Part shown: positions 39,501-47,686 of the stretch, piece after piece
Position numbering within the stretch: the first letter of the stretch is position 1
Layout: the number at the start of each line of letters is the position of its first letter
Assembly (NCBI GenBank): GCA_016713505.1
Contig: JADJPA010000001.1
Location: 434,001-498,000, forward strand
DNA from: Candidatus Competibacteraceae bacterium
Lineage (GTDB): Bacteria; Pseudomonadota; Gammaproteobacteria; Competibacterales; Competibacteraceae
Direction: 5' to 3'
DNA: 64,000 bases
Program-made: the position numbers and the translations under genes
The notes under the pieces: generated by a model
What the model saw: only the letters and a program-made list of their open reading frames with translations
Told to the model about the DNA's origin: nothing
Databases searched by the model: none

Positions 39501-40069
39501 AACTGCCCCAGAGCGCCTTCGGCCAGATGGACCGTGCCTTGCGCGGTCGAGAGCAGCGACCAGTTGGGGGCATTCACCCGTAAGTCGTCGAGCTTGATGA
39601 GCTTGGGATCGCCGGAGGCGCTGAATTGCACGACGGTCGGGCCGAGCTGCGGCGCGGTGGCGTTGAGAGTCCCCGTGGCATTGAACCGGCCGAAGGTCGC
39701 TTGAGCGAGCTGCACGTCGCCTCGGGCGGTCAGATTCAACGGGTAAGCCGGGGCGGTCACCTGCAAGTCGCCGAGGTTGATCGCCTTTGGATCGCCGCTA
39801 ACGGTGAAGCGCACGGTCGTCGGACCCAGTTCCGGCGCGGTGGCGTTGATTTCGCCCCGCCCCTGAAATTTGGCCAGCACGCCTTTGGCCTCCACTCGCG
39901 CGGTCAGCGGTTTGCCGGCCAGCGCTGGCGCAAACGGTTTGAGGTCGGTTACGTCCAAGTGGGCCTTGGCCGACCAAGCGGCTTCAGTCAGAGGCCGGCG
40001 CACTTCACCATCCAGTTCCAGGGTGGCCGGACCAGTGACTTTATGAGTGATTTGCAAACGGTCGCGCAC
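36599..40069 (-). CDS. tamB: TamB translocation and assembly module protein, C-terminal part
   Basis: The long beta-helical/taco region and conserved C-terminal domain of TamB, the inner-membrane-anchored partner of TamA that spans the periplasm and helps outer-membrane protein or lipid transport. The C-terminus (TGNVEVVAGKYKIYGEEIEIQRGQLLF split, VARQERDIISGSEIIAGAQIRGT, LDSAELGG, YLTPRLYVGYGIGL) is typical. The frame is open a few codons above the first ATG to about 40088, where it should join the N-terminal part: restoring one G in AAGGCC gives GQIEGEVRDRL in frame. Residues about 82-249 contain three near-identical 61-residue repeats. Downstream of TamA, as usual for tamAB. Confidence 0.88.
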   Translation of the reverse strand: MRDRLQITHKVTGPATLELDGEVRRPLTEAAWSAKAHLDVTDLKPFAPALAGKPLTARVEAKGVLAKFQGRGEINATAPELGPTTVRFTVSGDPKAINLGDLQVTAPAYPLNLTARGDVQLAQATFGRFNATGTLNATAPQLGPTVVQFSASGDPKLIKLDDLRVNAPNWSLLSTAQGTVHLAEGALGQFQARGELSATVPDVGPAALRFNASGDSKSIKLDELRLTSPDRPLTLATQGTVQLPEQRFNLTGDWKALTWPLKGVAQVESAKGQFSAEGTPKDYRFELAAADVQGPNVPKSNWTINGQGSDQAVRDVKLNGQLLQGSLQATADAAWLPALSWRATVNGQGLNPGAHWKDVPGKLTFQLKTDGGLENNALRANLLLDPLTGTLSGQKVAGNADVSVQNQNLTIRTLRIDAGDARVEASGTLTERWDLTWTLNAPQLKALVPGVSGTVASTGKLSGPRLQPGWATTFAVRDLRQGATHIQQLRGEANIDVGGANRSRLNVTGSGLALGGQQWKSVQIDGAGTPAAHELKAEMAGDPGNFLLALAGALRTPALLWQGRITQLSAKDTQAGNWTLEKPAAVRASAKEASLETACLSSAPTRLCAQGQWNQSGDFSGRVQLSDLNPERFKRFLPQNTTLATHVNGEASASGKIGGALQAKANLNVAPGSASTLANGRPVKIAFNASTLQLVTDSRTANLQARLDLAQTGQLQASLNVQDPFGAARLNGKLDGSITDLKIVSAFAPQITDISGQIRANVAVSGTASNPLARGDIRLENGGMAISDAGLTLRNIQFAATSTGQGPLQLTGSAESEPGRMQLAGQVDPAKQHLIMTVTGENFQAIKTTNLQAQISPDLKLDLTPQLARLEGTVTVPRAFLRPGGERPGTVNASGDAVIVKERDGKAPEAKGRGMTTYADVRVVLGQEVYLETPAFKGKLQGDLRVVETPELAPRGTGNVEVVAGKYKIYGEEIEIQRGQLLFSNSPLDNPALELRVARQERDIISGSEIIAGAQIRGTAKRPKLSFFSTPTMADPDILAYLVLGRAPQGGGSGSESALLFKAAGALGSGQAGALSKGLGDAFGLDSAELGGGSGGGTSFMVGKYLTPRLYVGYGIGLLNAVNTFFLKYRFTKHLMLESASNVFGTGGDAVYTIEH
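39323..39826 (-). repeat. Tandem 61-residue repeats within tamB
   Basis: Three consecutive units begin GPTTVRF, GPTVVQF and GPAALRF and share GD(P/S)K.I.LD.L, then a strand, and N/SATAP or SATVP. Two complete units are exactly 61 codons (183 bases) and the third is partial. They are similar enough to be recent duplications within the repetitive TamB fold. Confidence 0.75.
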
Positions 40070-40083
40070 TTCGCCCTCGATCT

Positions 40084-40827
40084 GGCCTTGGCGCGGAGGG
40101 TGCCGTAAGGGTCCAACGGCGCCTGCCAGCCCAGATCGAGTCTCAACGGATAGTTGCCGGTGGGGTTGACCCTTCCGCTCAAGCGGACCTCACCGAGCGG
40201 CGATTTGACGTTCAGGGTGTCGATGTGCAAACCGTCGGCGGCGGTACGGCCCTTGAGGTCGAGGGCGTCGATCTGGACCGGCGGCGCGCCGCCGGGAAGT
40301 ACGATGCGGATGTCGCGACCTTGCAGTTCGTCGATGGTCACGTTGAGCGGTAATTGCAGGTCCGGGAGGGCGAACGGTTCGGGCGCGGCGGGCGTGTCCT
40401 TGCCGGGCGGTAGCTGGACTTCCAGGCCCTCGAACTTCAAGCGGGAGACGTTGAGATGCCGGTCGAACAGGTCGGAGGGCTTCCAGTCGAGATCGGCGCT
40501 GGCGAGTTTGACCTTGAGCGGACCATCCTCGTAGCGCAGCCCTTCGACGTGCAGCGGCCCCCACAGCCGGCCGCTGATCTTGGCATAGCTTAACTGGCCC
40601 GGCGCGAAGCGGCTGGCCAGCCCCATCAGCGTATTGACGCCGGTTTCGGTGGTGATGGCGATGCTGGCCAGCACGGCCACCAACAGCAGCAGCGCCAGCG
40701 GCAGTCCGATCAGCCAAGCAAGTACGCGCCGCGCCGGGGAAGCACCGCTCGCGGGCGGGCGGGCGGCGCTGTCGGATGGCTCGGCTTGCGGCGGCGCGCG
40801 GCGCGCGGTGGCGGCAGATTCGCTCAA
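40084..40827 (-). CDS. tamB: TamB N-terminal part (frameshifted from the rest)
   Basis: The N-terminal piece of TamB. Translation probably starts at TTG 40827, overlapping the TamA stop by four bases (TTGA). It has a proline/alanine-rich cytoplasmic lead, then a membrane anchor (ARRVLAWLIGLPLALLLLVAVLA, about residues 28-52), followed by the TamB start ITTETGVNTLMGLASRFAPGQL. The frame reads true through DPYGTLRAK and then becomes nonsense (ARSRAKCATV) for about 30 codons to 39988. The next frame continues GQIEGEVRDRLQ. A one-base deletion in the GGCC at 40084-40087 explains this. With the base restored TamB would be about 1409 residues. Confidence 0.82.
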
Positions 40828-42632
40828 AGGTCCGGTCCGATGCTGAAGGAGAAGCGGAAGGCATCGCCCGGCGGCTGATCCAGCCCGGTGGCGAAGTCGA
40901 TGCGCACCGGTCCGACCGGCGAGCGCCAGCGGGCACCGATGCCGGCTCCGGTTTTCAGTTCGGGGCTCGCGCCGTTGAAAGCGTCGCCGCTGTCCACGAA
41001 CACGGCGACGCCCCAGTTGTCCCAAAGCCGGCGTTCGTATTCCAGACTGCCCACCACCAAATTCTTGCCGCCGATCACTTGACCCTCCTGGTTGGTGGGG
41101 CCGATCTTGTTATAGGCGTAACCGCGCACGCTGCTGTCGCCACCGGTGAAAAAGCGCAAGGAGGCCGGCAGCTTTTCGAAGTCTTCCAGAATCGCGGTCG
41201 CGCCCAAATCGCCCCGCGCGATGATGCGGTTGTCGTCGTTGAAGGCGTGAATCCACTTGAGGTGCAGCAAGCCTTGCAGGAAGTTGATATCCGACAGCAG
41301 GGCCGTCGACGCGCCGCGCACCTCGAAGCCGAACAACAAGCCGCGGCTCGTGAACAGCCGGTCGTCGGCGTCGACCCAGGTCCAGTTCAGCCCCGGAATG
41401 ATCAGAAACGAGGTGGAACGTGGCTCGTTGCCGATCTGATAATCTTCGTATTGCAGGTTCAAACTATAGATTTTCAGCCACTTGCCGATTTCCTGTTGGA
41501 AAAGGCCGCCCAGCGCGATGCGCTCGTAGTCCTGATCGTCATAGTTTTGCTGGGTGTAGCTGGCGGTCAGCGCGTATTCCTCGGTGACCGGATCGCTGCC
41601 GGGGATCAGGTATTTGGCGCCGATGAACGATTTGATCGGAGAAAGCTGCAATTCCGCTTCGTAGTGGTGACCCTGACGGTTGACCCAGCGGTTTTCGACT
41701 TTCACCTTGCCTCTGACCCCGGTGTCGGTGCCGTAGCCCAGACCGGCGCTGTACTTGTGGCGTTTGTTCGGCTCCAGCTCCACTTCGACCGGTACGGAAA
41801 CCGTTTTGGCGTCGGGCGAGGCGTTGATTCGGACCTGGCTGAAATAGACGCTGCCGCCGAGATCGCCTTGCAGTCTCAGCAGGTCGTTGGCGTCGTAGGG
41901 ATCGCTGGGTTTGAAGCGGGGATAGCGGCTCAGCAGTTCGGGCGAGAGGGTGTTTTGCTTGAAGGAGATATCGCCGAAGCGGTAGCGCTTGCCGGTATCG
42001 TAGTGCAGCTTGATGACCGCTTCATACGCCTGCAAGTCGATCTGGATGGCATGTTCGACAAAGCGGGCGTCGAAATAACCGCGTTCGGTGGCCAGCGCTT
42101 CCAGATTCTGCTTGAATTGCTCGTATTTGGCGTGTTCGAGGGTTTGACCTTTGGCCAGCGGTTTCTGGGCCAGCAGCTTCTGAAAAACGGGGTCTTGAGC
42201 GGCTTCGCCGAGCATTCGGACATCCACCAAAGCGATGGGCAACGGCCGGCCAGGCTGGATGCGGTAGCGGGCTTCCCAACCGCTGGCGGTCTGGTTCAGG
42301 GCGCTTTCGACCTTGGGTTCGTAATAGCCGAACGGTTGCAGCGCTTCCTGAATGTGGCGCTCGGCGTTGGCGTGCAGCCACTGCAACTCGGTTTCGACCG
42401 GCGCGGGTTTGCCGTTGAAGCGGTTGATGTCGAGATGCCCCAAGACATTATCCCGCAACGGTCCCTCCACGCCTTCGACGCTCACGACGAGCGTGCCGGT
42501 TGCGGTGGCGCCGTCAGTCGGGGTGGGCGGTTCGGGCTGTTGCTGGGCGGTGACCGGCGCGGCCGGGAACAGCAGGCAGCAGAGCAAAAGCCAGGCGCGG
42601 ATCAGATGAGGACTCGAACCAAATCGGGTCAT
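40824..42632 (-). CDS. tamA: TamA outer-membrane assembly protein (Omp85 family)
   Basis: An outer-membrane beta-barrel of the BamA/TamA family that works with TamB. From the ATG at 42632 (MTRFGSSPHLIRAW) it has a signal peptide ending PVTAQQQ, three POTRA-like domains (about residues 40-270) and a C-terminal barrel. The barrel contains the Omp85 signature region SVRGYAYNKIGP and ends FSFSIGPDL. An in-frame methionine lies 43 codons further up (42761), but that extension is polar and would bury the signal peptide, so I prefer the later start. Its stop overlaps the TTG start of tamB. Confidence 0.92.
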   Translation of the reverse strand: MTRFGSSPHLIRAWLLLCCLLFPAAPVTAQQQPEPPTPTDGATATGTLVVSVEGVEGPLRDNVLGHLDINRFNGKPAPVETELQWLHANAERHIQEALQPFGYYEPKVESALNQTASGWEARYRIQPGRPLPIALVDVRMLGEAAQDPVFQKLLAQKPLAKGQTLEHAKYEQFKQNLEALATERGYFDARFVEHAIQIDLQAYEAVIKLHYDTGKRYRFGDISFKQNTLSPELLSRYPRFKPSDPYDANDLLRLQGDLGGSVYFSQVRINASPDAKTVSVPVEVELEPNKRHKYSAGLGYGTDTGVRGKVKVENRWVNRQGHHYEAELQLSPIKSFIGAKYLIPGSDPVTEEYALTASYTQQNYDDQDYERIALGGLFQQEIGKWLKIYSLNLQYEDYQIGNEPRSTSFLIIPGLNWTWVDADDRLFTSRGLLFGFEVRGASTALLSDINFLQGLLHLKWIHAFNDDNRIIARGDLGATAILEDFEKLPASLRFFTGGDSSVRGYAYNKIGPTNQEGQVIGGKNLVVGSLEYERRLWDNWGVAVFVDSGDAFNGASPELKTGAGIGARWRSPVGPVRIDFATGLDQPPGDAFRFSFSIGPDL

Positions 42633-42820
42633 GACAAAATCGGTGGTTGGCGTAGGATGAGATGGCAACGAATGGAGGTCGCGAGGATGAGACGGTTTGA
42701 AAACCGTGGTTTTCTCCAGCGCGGTCTGGTGAATCGGTGACGCTTGGAATCGGTTTAACATATTTCGCGGAGTCCGAAAACGCTTGACGCCGTGATTTTG
42801 CGAACAGTTTGGAATTCACT

Positions 42821-43720
42821 ATGCCTGATTTGCAATGCCCCACACTCGACTTTTTCGTCGGCAATACACCTCTGGTTCGGTTTCAGCACCTGCCGGTTCA
42901 TACCCATAACCTGCTTTTAGGCAAGCTGGAAGGCAACAATCCGGCGGGTTCGGTCAAGGATCGTCCGGCGCTGAGCATGATCCAGCAAGCCGAAGCGCGC
43001 GGCGCGATCCGGCCCGGCGATGTGCTGATCGAAGCGACCAGCGGCAACACCGGTATCGCGCTGGCGATGATCGCGGCCATGAAGGGTTACCGGCTGTTGC
43101 TGGTGATGCCGGAGAATCAGACTGCGGAACGCCGCGCGGCGATGCAAGCCTACGGGGCCGAACTGGTGCTGGTCAGCACGGCGGAGGGCATGGAAGGCGC
43201 CCGCGATCTGGCGGCGCGGCTGGAGCAGGACGGCAAAGGCCGGGTGTTGGACCAATTCGCCAATCCCGACAATCCGCTGGCGCATTATCAAACGACCGGC
43301 CCGGAAATCTGGCGCGACACGCAAGGGAAAATCACCCATTTCGTCAGCGCGATGGGGACCACCGGCACCATCATGGGGGTATCCCGTTATCTGAAGGAGC
43401 AAAGCTCCAGCGTGCAAATCGTCGGCGTGCAGCCGACCGAGGGTTCGAGCATCGCCGGCATCCGCCGCTGGCCGCCCGACTATCTGCCGAAAATCTACGA
43501 TCCGACGCGGGTGGATCGAATCCTGGATGTCAGTCAGCTCGAAGCCGAACACCTGACCCGCCGGCTGGCCCGCGAAGAGGGGATCTGTTGCGGCGTGTCC
43601 TCGGGCGGAGCGGTGGCGGCGGCGTTGCGGCTGGCGGAGGAGGTGGCAAACGCGGTTATTGTCACCATCATCTGCGACCGGGGCGACCGCTACTTGTCCA
43701 CTGGTCTGTTTGCGGATTGA
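42821..43720 (+). CDS. cysM: Cysteine synthase B (O-acetylserine sulfhydrylase)
   Basis: Makes cysteine from O-acetylserine and sulfide or thiosulfate using pyridoxal phosphate. The 299-residue protein starts MPDLQCPTLDFFVGNTPLVR; the PLP lysine is in NPAGSVKDRPA (about Lys46), and the phosphate loop is TSGNTGIA. The C-terminal CCGVSSGGAV is conserved. CysM rather than CysK is favoured by NNPAGSVKDR and by the gene order cysM-rlmD, common in gammaproteobacteria. The next gene starts 11 bases downstream. The start at 42821 is the first ATG that matches the family. Confidence 0.94.
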   Translation: MPDLQCPTLDFFVGNTPLVRFQHLPVHTHNLLLGKLEGNNPAGSVKDRPALSMIQQAEARGAIRPGDVLIEATSGNTGIALAMIAAMKGYRLLLVMPENQTAERRAAMQAYGAELVLVSTAEGMEGARDLAARLEQDGKGRVLDQFANPDNPLAHYQTTGPEIWRDTQGKITHFVSAMGTTGTIMGVSRYLKEQSSSVQIVGVQPTEGSSIAGIRRWPPDYLPKIYDPTRVDRILDVSQLEAEHLTRRLAREEGICCGVSSGGAVAAALRLAEEVANAVIVTIICDRGDRYLSTGLFAD

Positions 43721-43730
43721 GAAGCCGCCA

Positions 43731-45086
43731 ATGGGAAAATCAGCGGCCAAAAAACGTCAGGCGCTGGCGGCGCTAGCGTCGTTTGTCGCCCGCATCGAAG
43801 ACCTGACGCACGAAGGAATGGGGGTGGCGCGGCGAGAGGGCAAGACGGTATTCGTTGAAGGCGGGTTGCCGGGCGAGAGCGTGGAATGCGTTTATACCGC
43901 CCGTCGGAGCCGACGCGATGAAGCGCGCGTCGTCCGCATTCTCGAACCCGCGCCAGAACGGGTCGAACCCCGCTGCCCCCATTTCAGTTTCTGCGGCGGT
44001 TGCGCCTTGCAACATCTCGCTCCCGTCAGCCAATTGGCCAGCAAGCAACGCGGGTTGCTGGATAGCCTGACCCACATCGGCAGGCTCGAACCGGATCGAG
44101 TGCTAGAGCCCATGACCGGGCCGCTGTGGGGCTACCGACGGCGGGCGCGGCTGGGGGTCAAATGGGTCGCCAAGAAGGGGCGGGTGCTGGTGGGGTTTCG
44201 CGAGCGGCACAGCCCTTATGTCGCCGATTTGAAGCGTTGCGAAGTGTTGGACGGACGCGTCGGCGGCTTGCTGGAGGAGCTGGCGCGGCTGGTCGAAAGC
44301 CTGTCGGTGCGCGAGCGGCTGCCACAAATTGAAGTCGCTTGCGGCGATGCGGTCGCGGCGTTGAGCCTGCGGGTGCTGGCCCCGCCGAGCGAGAGCGATT
44401 TGCGGTCGCTTCGGGCGTTTGGCGAGCGCTATGGCTTGGCGCTTTACCTGCAACCGGGCGGGCCGGACAGCGTGCGGCCGTTGGATTTGGCGGCGCCGGC
44501 GCTGAGCTATCGTTTGCCGGGTTTCGAGCTGGATTTGGCGTTCGAGCCTTATCACTTCATTCAGATCAACGCCGCGCTCAACCGGCAACTGATCGAGCGC
44601 GCTTGCGACTTGCTGGAGGTCGGGCCGGAGGATCGGGTGCTGGATTTGTTCTGTGGGTTGGGTAATTTCAGCTTGGCGATGGCGCGGCGGGCGCGGGAAG
44701 TGGTCGGTGTGGAAGGGGACAGCCGCCTGGTCGAATGGGCCCGACGCAACGCGGTGCGCAACGACATCGGCAACGCGACCTTTGCCGTCGCCGATCTCGC
44801 TGGCGATTTGGCGGGGCAGCCGTGGCTGCAAGGGGGCTACGACAAGGTGCTGCTCGATCCGCCCCGCTCCGGCGCGCTGGAGCTGATGGCGCACGTGGCG
44901 GCGTTGGGCCCGCGCCGGGTGGTTTACGTGTCCTGTCACCCCGCCACGCTGGCGCGTGATGTCGGCGTGCTGGGGCAGCGGTTTGGTTACCGGCTCGACA
45001 GTGTGGGCGTGGTGGATATGTTTCCGCACACGACCCACGTGGAGTCGGTGGCGGTGCTGGTCCGCGACCCCGTGAAAGTTGAGTAG
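43731..45086 (+). CDS. rlmD: 23S rRNA (uracil-1939-C5)-methyltransferase
   Basis: Methylates U1939 of 23S rRNA using S-adenosylmethionine. The 451-residue protein has an N-terminal TRAM domain (VARIEDLTHEGMGVAR), iron-sulfur cysteines around RCPHFSFCGGCALQH (about residues 80-92), the SAM motif VLDLFCGLGNFSLA (about 302-315), DPPRSGA, and the catalytic cysteine in VYVSCHPATLARD (about 402). I choose the ATG at 43731 because the upstream open frame lies inside cysM. It follows cysM after 11 bases; relA, often the next gene in relatives, is absent here. Confidence 0.95.
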   Translation: MGKSAAKKRQALAALASFVARIEDLTHEGMGVARREGKTVFVEGGLPGESVECVYTARRSRRDEARVVRILEPAPERVEPRCPHFSFCGGCALQHLAPVSQLASKQRGLLDSLTHIGRLEPDRVLEPMTGPLWGYRRRARLGVKWVAKKGRVLVGFRERHSPYVADLKRCEVLDGRVGGLLEELARLVESLSVRERLPQIEVACGDAVAALSLRVLAPPSESDLRSLRAFGERYGLALYLQPGGPDSVRPLDLAAPALSYRLPGFELDLAFEPYHFIQINAALNRQLIERACDLLEVGPEDRVLDLFCGLGNFSLAMARRAREVVGVEGDSRLVEWARRNAVRNDIGNATFAVADLAGDLAGQPWLQGGYDKVLLDPPRSGALELMAHVAALGPRRVVYVSCHPATLARDVGVLGQRFGYRLDSVGVVDMFPHTTHVESVAVLVRDPVKVE

Positions 45087-45135
45087 CGCTAGGGCGCTCC
45101 AGGAAAAACGCAGCGACCGGCGGCGAATCTAAAAG

Positions 45136-45150
45136 TGGCATAAAAAATGC
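45136..45150 (+). promoter_or_regulatory. Candidate sigma-54 promoter upstream of diguanylate cyclase
   Basis: TGGCATAAAAAATGC matches the sigma-54 pattern: GG and GC separated by ten bases, with TGGCA and TGC in the expected places. It lies 34 bases before the ATG at 45184. I found no activator gene in the window, so this rests on pattern alone. Confidence 0.45.
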
Positions 45151-45183
45151 AAAACATTTCGGAGCCATCCTTTTTCGAACGCC

Positions 45184-46533
45184 ATGCCCATCCAGCAAAT
45201 CCGATCGCTTTCCCTGCGCCAAAAAATGTTGGCGTTGAATGTACTCGGTGGCGCGGTGACGATGTTGGCGACCTTGGTGCTGTTTTCGTTTATTTATTTT
45301 TATTCCGCCCAGCAACGCCTGACTGACCATGCCATCACCACCGCGCGGTTGCTGGCGCAAAACCTCACGTCGATGGTGGTGTTTGGAGATCGACAGTCCG
45401 CCCAAAGCTTGCTGACCTCCTTCGACCAGCACCCCGATGTGCCGATGGCGGCCGTTTATGATGAAAAAGGTCAAATTTTTGCAACGTGGACGCAGCCCAA
45501 AAGCCCTTCCAAGGAAGTCGTGATCCCCGCCGCGCCCGCCGGTCTCGAAGCTGGCTTTACCCGGCTTGAGGCCGGACAACTCGAAATCGTCGTCCCCCTG
45601 TTGCAACAGAGAGAACGGATCGGCGCGTTTCTGTTGCGGGTAAGTTTGCGCTCCATCGGGCGCGAAATTCAGCACTTTATGGCTATCGGTTTGGCGCTCA
45701 CCCTGAGCGCTATCGCGTTGGCTGCCATCTTGCTGCATCGGCTCCAGCTGCGCGCTTTGGCTCCTGTATTCGAACTGTCAAATTTGGCCGAACGGGTCGC
45801 GTTGCAATACGACTACGGTCTGCGCGCCCGCGCCCGCGGCGATGATGAGATGGGGCGCTTGGCCCAGTGCTTCAATGAGATGCTGGAGCGCATTGAGGCC
45901 AGGGAAAAGGCGCTCAACGCCGAAATCGGCGAGCGTCTGGCGGTGGAGCAAAAGCTGGATCGCCTCGCGCACTATGACAGCCTCACGCAATTGCCCAACC
46001 GACACCTGTTCCAAAAAGAACTCCAGCGTATCGTGGATGAAACGGTTGTCGGAAAGCAACTGGCGGCTTTGATGTTCATCGATCTGGATAACTTCAAATA
46101 CGCCAACGACGCGGCCGGCCACGATGCGGGAGATTTGTTGTTGAAGGTGGTGGCCAAGCGATTGTCAGCGGTTCTGCGCAACTCGGATACGCTGTGCCGT
46201 TTGGGGGGAGATGAGTTTGCGGCGATCCTGCCTCAACTGAGCAGCGCCTCCCAGGCGGAAGCCTTGGCCGAGCGGCTCATCGCCGCCGTCAATGGGCCCA
46301 TTCTGATCCGTGGGGTCGAGATGCAAGTCGGCGCCAGTATCGGAATCGCTTGGTGTCCCGTGCACGCCGCGGACCCCGGACTTCTGCTGCGGCAAGCGGA
46401 TATGGCCATGTATGTCGCCAAGCAGGCGGGCAAGAATACCTACCGTCATTTCGATCGCGTCATGATGTTCGACAACGAAAGCCATCCCGCTCTCCAGGCG
46501 TTCCTCGATACCGAAAATGCCGTGGTGGAGTAA
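45184..46533 (+). CDS. Membrane diguanylate cyclase, CHASE8-HAMP-GGDEF (YfiN-like)
   Basis: A 449-residue inner-membrane enzyme making cyclic di-GMP. A membrane helix (about 20-42) leads into a periplasmic CHASE8-type sensor (LLAQNLTSMVVFGD, HPDVPMAAVYDEKG), a second helix (about 160-182), HAMP and the GGDEF domain. The active-site signature is RLGGDEFAAIL (about residues 338-348), intact, and the substrate-metal aspartate is in FIDLDNFKYAND. This layout is that of YfiN/TpbB, which is restrained by periplasmic YfiR; a YfiR-like gene follows 174 bases later. There is no EAL domain. A RxxD inhibitory site was not clearly seen. Confidence 0.92.
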   Translation: MPIQQIRSLSLRQKMLALNVLGGAVTMLATLVLFSFIYFYSAQQRLTDHAITTARLLAQNLTSMVVFGDRQSAQSLLTSFDQHPDVPMAAVYDEKGQIFATWTQPKSPSKEVVIPAAPAGLEAGFTRLEAGQLEIVVPLLQQRERIGAFLLRVSLRSIGREIQHFMAIGLALTLSAIALAAILLHRLQLRALAPVFELSNLAERVALQYDYGLRARARGDDEMGRLAQCFNEMLERIEAREKALNAEIGERLAVEQKLDRLAHYDSLTQLPNRHLFQKELQRIVDETVVGKQLAALMFIDLDNFKYANDAAGHDAGDLLLKVVAKRLSAVLRNSDTLCRLGGDEFAAILPQLSSASQAEALAERLIAAVNGPILIRGVEMQVGASIGIAWCPVHAADPGLLLRQADMAMYVAKQAGKNTYRHFDRVMMFDNESHPALQAFLDTENAVVE

Positions 46534-46707
46534 CAGCGAACGTGGAGGCGCGCCCCGGAGCCGGTCGGTTGGGCCACTTTTCCGGATCGGCTTCTACAGC
46601 AGCGGCAATTCCCATGATGCCGATCCCGCCAATCCCATTTTTGCGATGGATGCGCTCGGGCGAGATGGGTTCGATTTCCAGTTCAAATTGAACCTTGGGT
46701 TTTAACC

Positions 46708-47232
46708 ATGCCGCGCCGTCGGCTACTGCTCGCATGGCTGAGTTTCCTGCCGCGCGCTTTTGACGGGGCGGCGGGATGGGCGGAAACGGCGGATGAATCC
46801 GAGCTGAAAGCCGCTTATATCTACCGTTTTGCCCAGTTCACCTGGTGGGCGAAGCCACCGTCCGATGAGTTTGACTTTTGCTTCCAGGGCCAGCATTCGG
46901 TCGGCGAGGGCTTGCGGCAGCTTCGCGGGAAAACCGTGGGGGATGCACCGGTCAACGTAGTGCGGGTCGATTCGCCCGAGGCGGCCAAAACCTGCCATGT
47001 CCTGTTCCTGCATCCCGCCAAGCGCGGCGAACTGGTGGAGTGGGTGAGTGCGCTGGCAGCGCGGCCGATTTTGCTGGCCAGCGACTCACCGGACGCTTTT
47101 CAGGAAAACGTCATGATCGTGTTTGCGATGGAACCCAACCGTGTCTCGTTCAAAATCAACCTCAGTCAGGCGCGTGCTTCAGGATTGTTTCTAAGCGCCC
47201 AAATGCTCAAGCTCGCTCAAGAGATACGCTAG
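46708..47232 (+). CDS. YfiR/DUF4154 family periplasmic protein (first copy)
   Basis: A 174-residue exported protein. A signal-like hydrophobic start (LLLAWLSFLPRAFDGAAGWAE) is followed by the family opening ELKAAYIYRFAQFTWW and by the closing FKINLSQARASGLFLSAQMLKLA. YfiR binds and inhibits the CHASE8 domain of the cyclase YfiN in the periplasm. Two cysteines (FCFQ and TCHV) could form the redox-sensitive disulfide known for YfiR. Directly downstream of the CHASE8 cyclase, it is the likely partner of that enzyme. Confidence 0.85.
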   Translation: MPRRRLLLAWLSFLPRAFDGAAGWAETADESELKAAYIYRFAQFTWWAKPPSDEFDFCFQGQHSVGEGLRQLRGKTVGDAPVNVVRVDSPEAAKTCHVLFLHPAKRGELVEWVSALAARPILLASDSPDAFQENVMIVFAMEPNRVSFKINLSQARASGLFLSAQMLKLAQEIR

Positions 47233-47686
47233 TACCAACAATCGTTCCAACATTCCGGCCGGTCGGGTTCAGTATTGAATAGTTGCTATAATTTCGAGAT
47301 ACTTGCCAGATAAAAATAATAAGAACTGTTTAGAACTTTAGCGGCAATTAGCGGAATGCCAGAACCTATTCGCCGCTCCAGCGCGACTAGGACTCGAATA
47401 TCGCGCTAGTGTTTTTCGGTAAGAGTCATGAATCACGGGTTCCGGCCGATCCAGGAATGGCTGAAGTGGGCTGTTTCACAGGCAAAGCAAACAAGCTTTT
47501 AAGAGACGCGTTGCAAATGCCAAGGAATTGTCGGTGGTAGGAATCGATGGGCTGGATAAAAGCCGTCTGGAGTTCGTGCCTGAGGCCTGATCCGCTGTGC
47601 CGACCGCCATCGAACGCAGCTTCCACGAGCTGGCGAAAAGGCCTTTTGAGAGCCTGGCAGGATACTGATTTGAAGAGAGGAACGCA
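47233..47686. other. Intergenic region before the TonB receptor, with possible decayed frame
   Basis: About 454 bases. A candidate extended -10 promoter lies at 47284-47292. From about 47465 to 47667 one frame is open except for a single TGA at about 47587; it reads SVVGIDGLDKSRLEF before the stop and FHELAKRPFESLAGY after it. I do not recognise it; it could be a decaying short gene or chance. A c-di-GMP riboswitch was looked for and not found. Confidence 0.3.
47284..47292 (+). promoter_or_regulatory. Candidate extended -10 promoter
   Basis: TGCTATAAT contains a perfect TATAAT preceded by TG one base upstream, the extended -10 form, which can work without a good -35. It lies just after the first yfiR-like gene and about 395 bases before the TonB receptor start, so it would give a long leader. 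Confidence 0.4.

Noticed and set aside
40776..42740. 654-codon plus-strand frame
   Set aside because: Antisense shadow of tamA; TamA has signal peptide, POTRA and Omp85 features.
46517..46705. 62-codon frame between the cyclase and yfiR
   Set aside because: Overlaps the cyclase end, has no recognisable features, and its composition matches out-of-frame sequence.
47400..47600. Cyclic-di-GMP riboswitch before the TonB receptor
   Set aside because: A loose CAGGCAAAGCAAAC/GACGCG resemblance, but the conserved core and pairing do not form.
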